NCBI GenBank assembly: GCA_937915915.1
Contig: CALGGN010000312.1
Coordinates: 1 to 23,371, forward strand
Reading direction: 5' to 3'
DNA length: 23,371 bases
Origin: an uncultured Selenomonas sp.
Lineage (GTDB): Bacteria; Bacillota; Negativicutes; Selenomonadales; Selenomonadaceae
Shown here: positions 14,417-20,929 of the stretch, one piece after another
Layout of the letters: every line of letters starts with the position of its first letter
How positions within the stretch are numbered: position 1 is the stretch's first letter
Program-made: the position numbers and the translations under genes
The notes under the pieces: model-generated
What the model was told of the DNA's origin: nothing
Databases searched by the model: none
The model's input: only the letters and a program-made list of their open reading frames with translations

Positions 14417-15778
14417 TTAGACACGCCTTATCAAATCTAGCAATTCCTTCGCCTTCGCCTGACACAAAGCTTTATCGCTTCTTGCCTCTACATTCAGACG
14501 AAGGAGAGGTTCCGTGTTGGATCTACGCAGATTGAACCGCCAATCCCCCATATCCACGCTAAGGCCATCGATATGCTGTACTTTCTTGGCATGAACGCTG
14601 TAGGCATCCTCTACTTTGGTCATAATCGTAGCCGCCGTTTCCACACTTTCCAATTTAGTATTGATTTCGCCGGACACAGGGTATTTCTCCATACGTTTCT
14701 TCAGTAAGGAAGAAAGGCTCTCATTCTTGCGGCTCATAAGCTCGGCAACAAGCAGCCAAGGTATCATGCCGCTGTCACAGTAGGAAAAATCACGAAAATA
14801 ATGATGAGCACTCATCTCTCCGCCGTAGACAGCATCCACCTCCCGCATTTTAGCCTTGATGAAAGCATGCCCCCCTTTGCAGATGATAGGCTCACCGCCG
14901 GCCTCTTCCACCAGTTCTATGGTATTCCAAATGCAACGAGGGTCATAGACCACTCTGGCTCCCTTGTTCTTCTCTAAAAAAGCCTGAGCGAGAAAGCCCA
15001 CCATGTAATAGCCTTCAATGAAATTGCCCTGCTCATCATAGAGGAAGCAGCGGTCAAAGTCGCCATCCCATGCCACACCGAAATCAGCGCCATATTCCAC
15101 CACGGCCTTGGCTGTTGCCTCACGATTCTCTGGCAACAGGGGGTTTGGAACGCCATGGGGAAAAGAACCATCCGGCTCACCGTAAACGGGAATAATTTCA
15201 AAAGGCAAATATTGAGCCAAGGCATCCACTACCGGTCCTGCCGATCCATTGCCACTGTTCGCCACAACCTTCAACGGCTTCAAAGCCTTGACATCCACGA
15301 AGGACAGTATTCTCTGCAGATAATCCTCCAGCATGTCTTTCTTCTCAGCTTTACCATGCACAGCTGCAGCGGCAGGGAGCTCCGCTTCATCTTGCACAGC
15401 TTCCGCCAATAATTTCAGTTCCGCCTTGTCCAAGGGAACTGCCCCACGTTTCACCAGCTTCAGACCGTTGTATTCTTTGGGATTGTGGCTGGCAGTGATC
15501 ATCAGACCTCCATCTGTTTTACCTGCTGCATGGTAAATCATTTCTGTTCCGCAAAGTCCAATGTCCACCACGCCGCAGCCCGCCTCGTTCAGTCCCTTCG
15601 TCAAAGCCTCTGACAAAGTTCCACCCGAAATACGAATGTCATGCCCAACTACTACTTGCCTGACATGGAAGAGATGGGGGAAAACCCGTCCTATGCGATA
15701 GTAGAGTTCCTCATTGACTTCTTGCGGATAGATTCCACGCAAATCATATGCGCCAAATGCCTTGGTAGTGATATCCAT
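14417..15778 (-). CDS. Phosphomannomutase/phosphoglucomutase
   Basis: Interconverts hexose-6-phosphate and hexose-1-phosphate, feeding mannose-1-P to GDP-mannose (and possibly glucose-1-P to other sugars). Start ATG 15778 (MDITTKAFGAYDLRG) with AAGAGG upstream gives 453 aa, typical for AlgC/ManB enzymes; an in-frame extension to 15910 overlaps the end of rmd and lacks family similarity. Catalytic phosphoserine S97 sits in ITASHNP (94-100), the metal loop is DGDFDR (238-243), the sugar-binding loop GGEMSAHH (319-326), and the phosphate-binding loop RRSNTEPLLR lies near the C-terminus. All four functional loops are intact. It is the third step backwards of the GDP-rhamnose supply in this locus. 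Whether mannose or glucose is the main substrate is not decidable here, hence no symbol. Confidence 0.92.
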   Translation of the reverse strand: MDITTKAFGAYDLRGIYPQEVNEELYYRIGRVFPHLFHVRQVVVGHDIRISGGTLSEALTKGLNEAGCGVVDIGLCGTEMIYHAAGKTDGGLMITASHNPKEYNGLKLVKRGAVPLDKAELKLLAEAVQDEAELPAAAAVHGKAEKKDMLEDYLQRILSFVDVKALKPLKVVANSGNGSAGPVVDALAQYLPFEIIPVYGEPDGSFPHGVPNPLLPENREATAKAVVEYGADFGVAWDGDFDRCFLYDEQGNFIEGYYMVGFLAQAFLEKNKGARVVYDPRCIWNTIELVEEAGGEPIICKGGHAFIKAKMREVDAVYGGEMSAHHYFRDFSYCDSGMIPWLLVAELMSRKNESLSSLLKKRMEKYPVSGEINTKLESVETAATIMTKVEDAYSVHAKKVQHIDGLSVDMGDWRFNLRRSNTEPLLRLNVEARSDKALCQAKAKELLDLIRRV

Positions 15779-15809
15779 AAAAAAACCTCTTAAGCACCAA
15801 TCTTTGTTT

Positions 15810-16751
15810 TCAACCCTGCTTCTTGCGCCAGTATTCCAAAGTAGCCTCCAGTCCAGCTTGAAAATCTTTTTCCGGTCTCCAGCCCGTTGCCTTGAACAGC
15901 TTGGCGCCATCTCCTACAAAGAAAGGCACCTCAGATGGACGCATTTTGGCAGGGTCCTTCCTGACTTCTATATTTTCCCCTGATATAGCCAACAGTTCAT
16001 GGAGGACTTTCTCTATCCTGCGCGGCTTCCCCGAGCAAATGTTATAAATGCCTGTAGGAACATCCTTCTCGATCAGGCTCACATAAGCGGCGATGATGTC
16101 ATCTATGTAGGTAAAATCCCTGGCCGCCGTAAGATCTCCAACGGAAAGAATCGGCTTCTGCTCTCCCTGCTCGATAGCGGCAATCTGACTGGCAAAATCA
16201 CTGACTACGAAGCCCAGTTTCTGTCCCGGTCCAAAATGATTGAACGAACGGGCAGCAATGACATTCAGACTGTATTTCTTCGCCATCTGCATGGAAAGCT
16301 GCTCGGCACACAATTTGGAAATACTATAGGGATTTTGCGGATCACAAGGCATATCTTCGGTAAGAGGCTTGCCACACTTGGCCGTAAGGCCATAAGCATC
16401 GCTTGAACCGATTGTCAAGAGCTTTGCCTCAGGAGCAGCCTCTACCATAGCTTCCAGTAAGGTCACTGTGCCCCCCACATTCACAGCCATGGTTTTAGCA
16501 GGATGTTCCCAAGCAAAAGGCACGTTGGCAATAGCTGCCAGATGCACGATGGCATCCGGCTTTTCCTCACGTAAAACCTCTCGCACTCTCTCACCATCCA
16601 GCAAATCTGCATGATGGAAGGAAACCGAAAGTTCTTCAAAAAGAGGAACCACACCAAGGTCAATCGCTGCCAAACGATGACCACGCACAGCAAAAGCACG
16701 GAGCAAGTGTCCTCCGACAAAACCGGCAGCACCGGTAATTAGGATTTTCAT
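15810..16751 (-). CDS. rmd: GDP-6-deoxy-D-mannose (GDP-4-keto-6-deoxy-D-mannose) reductase
   Basis: Extended short-chain dehydrogenase that reduces the gmd product to GDP-D-rhamnose. Start ATG 16751 is chosen because AGGAGG (16767-16762) lies about ten bases upstream; the ATG at 16760 is only one base from it, and the longer frame to 16997 runs into the preceding gene. 313 aa, typical length. NAD(P)-binding GAAGFVG (7-13), active-site YSISK (Y142, K146) and SS at 116-117. Rmd-specific stretches are RSFNHFGPGQ, GFVVSDFASQIAAIE, and RDFTYIDDIIAAY plus a late RPSEVP, all of which separate it from general GalE-like epimerases and from GDP-fucose synthase. Together with gmd it gives the D-rhamnose pathway known from A-band lipopolysaccharide of Pseudomonas and S-layer glycans of Aneurinibacillus. 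A separate gene lies between the two in this locus. Confidence 0.86.
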   Translation of the reverse strand: MKILITGAAGFVGGHLLRAFAVRGHRLAAIDLGVVPLFEELSVSFHHADLLDGERVREVLREEKPDAIVHLAAIANVPFAWEHPAKTMAVNVGGTVTLLEAMVEAAPEAKLLTIGSSDAYGLTAKCGKPLTEDMPCDPQNPYSISKLCAEQLSMQMAKKYSLNVIAARSFNHFGPGQKLGFVVSDFASQIAAIEQGEQKPILSVGDLTAARDFTYIDDIIAAYVSLIEKDVPTGIYNICSGKPRRIEKVLHELLAISGENIEVRKDPAKMRPSEVPFFVGDGAKLFKATGWRPEKDFQAGLEATLEYWRKKQG

Positions 16752-16851
16752 TTGATTCATTCCTCCTGAATACTGATGTGATCGAAAATCGAATTCACAC
16801 TTGAACGTAAAGCAATGTCTATGTGAAACAGATAGCTTGCAATCTCTCCGC

Positions 16852-18495
16852 TTATTTCTCCAATGGATTACTATCCGACAGAATCTTCTCCTGCCAATCC
16901 GTGATGTTCCGAATGCCCGCCTCATAGGAGAAATTGATGCCCAACGCATGAACCATCTGTCCCTTTTCCTGCGCAGAGCGAATGTACTTTGCTGCATATT
17001 TCTTCACATCAATCTGCTGCACGGCTTCCTCCGCTGTCTTGTCCAATTTGAACTCTATGATGTAAAGATGTTGCTCCGTATCCAACACGCCATCGATCCG
17101 CCCGATATTCGTCGTGACCTCCGCCTGCATCTCCATGCCGCACATGCGGAAGATGGTGTAGACAATGGATTGGTAATATTTCTCCTGCTTCACCTGAATA
17201 TCATACCTCAGCCCTGCGAAGAACTCCCGCAGAAGCTCTATCATCTGCACAGTGCCGCCGGACATGGCGGCCTTGACCAGCTTGAAGGCATATGTGTCAG
17301 ATTCGGCGAGCCGCTCATAAGTCGTGAGCAACCCGACCTCGAAAGAGGATCGCACCTCTTCATTGGGAAAACGCAGAGAGAAGCTGCGCAAGCCGCCCAT
17401 CTCCAGCAAACTGTCCAACGTCAGATAGCCGGTCTGGAAGAGCAGCTGCACCACACGTTCTGCAGAAACCTCCCTGCCCGCCAGATCCGTCAGGTTGAAC
17501 GTAGCCAAAGAGTCTGCGGACAGACTGGCCTCCACCATGTCCGTCAGGAACATCCTCTTGCGCACCAAAAGCTTCAATAGAAAGGTCGGCGTTCCCGTCT
17601 CAAACCAATAGTTCGCAAACTGCCCCTCGGAATAGAAAAATTGTCCTATGGACACCGGATTGTAGACCGTCTCAGCAGCCACCGCAAAGCAAAAACCGTC
17701 ATACCAGTACCGTAACTGGTCAAGAAGTCCTTGCATATCCATGACTCGGCCCCATCGGTCGCGCGTTCCCTCTCGTACCACCTGTGCCAAATGTTCGGAG
17801 AAATTCTCCTCCAACTCCGTCTGCGTGTAACCGAACATCGCCGCATAGTTCCTGTGCATGCTGATGTCCGTCAAATTGTTCAGTTTGCTAAAGATAGACA
17901 CCTTCGCGAACTTTGTAACTCCTGTCAGAAACACAAAACGCAGCAATGGCTCTGCACCTTTGATTGTCTGGTAGAAGGACTCCAGAGCCGCACGGAAGAC
18001 TTCCGCATCCCCTGCATCCTCCACATGACCGATGATGGGTTTGTCGTACTCATCGATCAGAAGCACCACGCCACAGTCATATTTCTTATACAACTTGCGG
18101 ATGATATCGTCAAGCATATCCGCCGCCGATCCGCCCTCTGCCGATATCCCATATTCCTCGGCCGTATACCGAAGCGCCCTCTGCAGGCCGCTCTCCATCA
18201 GTTTCACTGTGCTGTTGTCATACCGCCCGAAATCAACATGGATGACCGGATGCACTGGCCAGTCGTAGTCCGTCCTTGCGAGATACAATCCTTCAAAAAG
18301 CTCCCGTTTTCCTTTGAAAATGGCCTCAATGGTCGAAACGGCCAGACTCTTGCCAAAACGCCGCGGACGGGCGCAGAAAAACTGACCTTTAGGTTTCATG
18401 AGCAACCGATGGATATAGCTCGTCTTATCCACATACAGACAATCATATTTTCTCAAATCAGAAAACGTATAAATCGAAGTCGATATTTCTTTCAT
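16852..18495 (-). CDS. AAA-ATPase-like / PD-(D/E)XK nuclease-like protein of unknown function
   Basis: 547 aa, matching the AAA-ATPase-like family (PF09820 with C-terminal PD-(D/E)XK-like PF08011). N-terminal YDCLYVDKTSYI (17-28) is the family start; Walker A-like RPRRFGKS (43-50) and Walker B VVLLIDEYD (143-151) follow, then a DxS region with LTGVTKFAKVSIFSKLNNLTDIS. The C-terminal part has RIDGVLDTEQHLYIIEFKLDK, carrying the D...EFK residues of the nuclease-like fold. Start ATG 18495; no strong ribosome binding site is seen. It is intact and lies in the same orientation between gmd and rmd, so it shares their transcript, yet it has no known part in sugar metabolism. Proteins of this family occur in many copies in gut and oral Firmicutes and Bacteroidetes genomes; defence or mobile-element roles are proposals only. 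Probable inserted cargo. Confidence 0.86.
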   Translation of the reverse strand: MKEISTSIYTFSDLRKYDCLYVDKTSYIHRLLMKPKGQFFCARPRRFGKSLAVSTIEAIFKGKRELFEGLYLARTDYDWPVHPVIHVDFGRYDNSTVKLMESGLQRALRYTAEEYGISAEGGSAADMLDDIIRKLYKKYDCGVVLLIDEYDKPIIGHVEDAGDAEVFRAALESFYQTIKGAEPLLRFVFLTGVTKFAKVSIFSKLNNLTDISMHRNYAAMFGYTQTELEENFSEHLAQVVREGTRDRWGRVMDMQGLLDQLRYWYDGFCFAVAAETVYNPVSIGQFFYSEGQFANYWFETGTPTFLLKLLVRKRMFLTDMVEASLSADSLATFNLTDLAGREVSAERVVQLLFQTGYLTLDSLLEMGGLRSFSLRFPNEEVRSSFEVGLLTTYERLAESDTYAFKLVKAAMSGGTVQMIELLREFFAGLRYDIQVKQEKYYQSIVYTIFRMCGMEMQAEVTTNIGRIDGVLDTEQHLYIIEFKLDKTAEEAVQQIDVKKYAAKYIRSAQEKGQMVHALGINFSYEAGIRNITDWQEKILSDSNPLEK

Positions 18496-18534
18496 AATAA
18501 CGTTTCATTCCGATTCTCATCAACACTGCGGTTT

Positions 18535-19527
18535 TTAACATCCCTTCACCTTCAGCTCATCCTGAACACGCTTCAAGTCCGCATCCACCATCATATGGAT
18601 GAGCTGCTCCAAACTGGTCTTGGCTGTCCACCCCAGCTTCTCCTGTGCCTTCTTGGGGTCGCCAAGCAGGAGATCAACCTCGGCAGGACGGTAAAACTTC
18701 GGATCAATGACCACATATTTCTCGTAATCCAATCCCACATGCTCGAAGGCAATCTTGCACATATCCCGAACAGTGGTGGTGCGCCCCGTTGCTACCACAT
18801 ACGTATCCGGCTTCTCCTGCTGGAGCATGAGCCACATGGCCTCCACATAGTCCCCGGCAAATCCCCAGTCACGCTTAGCATCGATGTTGCCCAGATGCAA
18901 ATCTTCCTGCACGCCCAACTTGATGCGAGCCACGGCATCGGTCACCTTGCGGGTGACAAACTCAATGCCACGCAGGGGGGATTCATGATTGAAAAGAATG
19001 CCGCAGCAGCCAAAGATGTCAAAGCTCTCCCGATAGTTGATGGTCATCCAGTGGGCAAAGAGCTTGGACACACCGTAGGGGCTGCGGGGATGGAAAGGTG
19101 TCTCCTCGGACTGCAGGGGATGCTCCGGCATACCGCCGAACATCTCGGAAGTAGATGCCTGATAGAACTTTATCTTGGGATTCACAATGCGAATAGCTTC
19201 CAAACAGTTCAGAGCGCCTACACCGGTGCTCTGGGCTGTCAGCTGGGGCTGATTCCAAGATGTTCCCACGAAGCTCTGAGCGCCAAGGTTATAGAACTCA
19301 TCTGGCTGGGCCATGTTCAGTGCGCGGATAATGGAAGTCACATCGGTGAGATCCCCTTCGACCAACTCCACCTTATCATCTACCTCCAGGTACTTCAGCC
19401 GCCAGTTCGTTTTAGTGGCACGGCGTGCCAGCAGACCGTAAACCTCGTACCCCTTGTCCAACAGGAGTTTGGCAAGATATGCTCCATCCTGACCGGTAAT
19501 ACCTGTAATCAATGCACTTTTTTTCAT
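18535..19527 (-). CDS. gmd: GDP-mannose 4,6-dehydratase
   Basis: Converts GDP-D-mannose to GDP-4-keto-6-deoxy-D-mannose in the cytoplasm, the committed step to GDP-D-rhamnose (with rmd) or GDP-L-fucose. 330 aa, close to the short Pseudomonas-type enzymes. Start ATG 19527 is preceded by AAAGGAG. NADP-binding GITGQDG (9-15), the specific TSEMFGG stretch (126-132), active-site Y151-GVS-K155, and NHESPLRGIEFVTRK plus NIDAKRDWGFAGDYVEAMW (around 190-230) are all diagnostic for Gmd and distinguish it from other dehydratases. It is followed on the same strand by the AAA-ATPase and rmd, and preceded by glycosyltransferases. Its upstream partner ManC/ManA activity is not in the window. Confidence 0.96.
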   Translation of the reverse strand: MKKSALITGITGQDGAYLAKLLLDKGYEVYGLLARRATKTNWRLKYLEVDDKVELVEGDLTDVTSIIRALNMAQPDEFYNLGAQSFVGTSWNQPQLTAQSTGVGALNCLEAIRIVNPKIKFYQASTSEMFGGMPEHPLQSEETPFHPRSPYGVSKLFAHWMTINYRESFDIFGCCGILFNHESPLRGIEFVTRKVTDAVARIKLGVQEDLHLGNIDAKRDWGFAGDYVEAMWLMLQQEKPDTYVVATGRTTTVRDMCKIAFEHVGLDYEKYVVIDPKFYRPAEVDLLLGDPKKAQEKLGWTAKTSLEQLIHMMVDADLKRVQDELKVKGC

Positions 19528-19601
19528 GTCTTTCTCCTTTCAAGATGATACCTGACCCATTGCAAGTCTTATTTTTCTCTGATCCATACGAGAAAACATA
19601 T

Positions 19602-20927
19602 CTACAGCAATTTATATCTGAGCCATACTTTCAGTCTCTCTATTGAAACAGGGGCGATAATATGTGCCAATCGATACCAGCAAAGCAGCATACGTATGCA
19701 CCAATATCGAGCGCCATATTCATGAGGAATATCTTCCCAAGCAGGAAGTTCTATTGAAGAATTAACTTTCTGAGAAGCACGCAATACCTCTGCCACCTTT
19801 TCACCAACGTCCTCATCTACTGTCTCCGGAGAATCAACAGAAAGTCTGCACTGCTCCATAATACCCTTCAGGCAGCCATCTGCCATAGCAGAAACATTGC
19901 CATAAGAGAAGTACTGCAAGCACTGACGCTGACGCGATAAAACTTCCTCCCGCAGGCCACTGTCTGTAACAAGCCTATCAATGATGAAGGCTAACTTCTC
20001 TGGATCCTTGACATGGCTAAGCACGCCAGCTCCCCTCAGAGTTTCCTTGATTGCTCCTGCATCGTAAGCCACGATTGGGACATCGAAATACATAGCCTCC
20101 AACAATGGAACACAGAAGCCCTCATGCTCACTCATGCACAAGAAGACATCAGCCAGTTTGTAATATGCCAGTATATCGTCAAACGGCACATGGCCTGTAA
20201 AAATTACGTTGTCTGCTTGCAGGTATTCAATGTATCGCTGCAGCTTCTTAAAATATATCTCTTGTCCTGCAGGATTGCCAACAACAAAGAGACGCGAGCA
20301 GGGATTGATATATTTATTGTAATAAGCAAAAGCTCTGATAACATCTTCCTGGCATTTGTTCATGACAACACGGCCGACAAAAATGAAATTTGTCCATCCA
20401 TCCGACTGGTACTGCTGCAATATTTTCATTGAAGGCGGTTTGGCATAATCATCGAAAGGTACAATTATAGGCAACACTGCGATAGGCATGTCATAGCCCA
20501 ATCTCAATAGATCACGGCGATTAAACTCGGAATCGGCTATACATCCTTCAAATACTTGGCGTAAAGCCTCTAAATCGGCATATGCTTCATACATAGCCAC
20601 TTCTGCAACAGGATTATAGCCACGGAAATACAAAGGCGGGGTCAGATTATGATAAACCATGAATTTCCTGCCAGGCACATTCAAGAGAAAATCTCTTATG
20701 ATGGCAGAACAAGTCGCCATGTGATAAAGGATAATATCACACGGAGATATGTCCATCGAGGTATCCAACAGAGCACAAAAATCACTGCCTTCATATCTCT
20801 TATCAACTGCCAGAGCATAAATGCGCGTCTCAGGATCATATTTCTTCAGGATATGATGCAGTGCCAGCGCATCATTACCCACTGCATCTCCATAAGCCAG
20901 TCCCCTGACGATCTGTATTATTCTCAT
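19602..20927 (-). CDS. GT4-type glycosyltransferase
   Basis: 441 aa from ATG 20927, which starts two bases after the stop of the preceding gene; a GTG at 20936 in frame is the alternative. N-terminal half: MRIIQIVRGLAYGDAVGND, an acceptor-binding region; C-terminal half is the GT-B donor domain with FVGRVVMNKCQEDVIRAFAY (about 183-203), GNPAGQEIYFKK, and the EHEGFCVPLLEAM motif of the E-x7-E type (about 267-279), followed by VPIVAYDAGAIKETL. It is likely retaining, uses GDP- or UDP-linked donors, and acts on the lipid-linked glycan at the inner membrane face. Its sequence is closely similar to the N-terminal half of the neighbouring protein, so it probably adds a related linkage, possibly D-rhamnose, inferred from gmd/rmd. 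C-terminal 60 residues are amphipathic with a final basic, hydrophobic helix. Confidence 0.88.
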   Translation of the reverse strand: MRIIQIVRGLAYGDAVGNDALALHHILKKYDPETRIYALAVDKRYEGSDFCALLDTSMDISPCDIILYHMATCSAIIRDFLLNVPGRKFMVYHNLTPPLYFRGYNPVAEVAMYEAYADLEALRQVFEGCIADSEFNRRDLLRLGYDMPIAVLPIIVPFDDYAKPPSMKILQQYQSDGWTNFIFVGRVVMNKCQEDVIRAFAYYNKYINPCSRLFVVGNPAGQEIYFKKLQRYIEYLQADNVIFTGHVPFDDILAYYKLADVFLCMSEHEGFCVPLLEAMYFDVPIVAYDAGAIKETLRGAGVLSHVKDPEKLAFIIDRLVTDSGLREEVLSRQRQCLQYFSYGNVSAMADGCLKGIMEQCRLSVDSPETVDEDVGEKVAEVLRASQKVNSSIELPAWEDIPHEYGARYWCIRMLLCWYRLAHIIAPVSIERLKVWLRYKLL

Positions 20928-20929
20928 AT

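Noticed and set aside
16752..16851. Possible promoter between the AAA-ATPase gene and rmd on the minus strand
   Set aside because: No convincing -35/-10 pair with normal spacing; read-through from upstream is the simpler reading.
17731..19548. 605-codon open frame on the + strand opposite gmd and the AAA-ATPase gene
   Set aside because: It is antisense to two well-supported genes, lacks a ribosome binding site and shows no recognisable protein features; it is a side effect of codon bias in the minus-strand genes.
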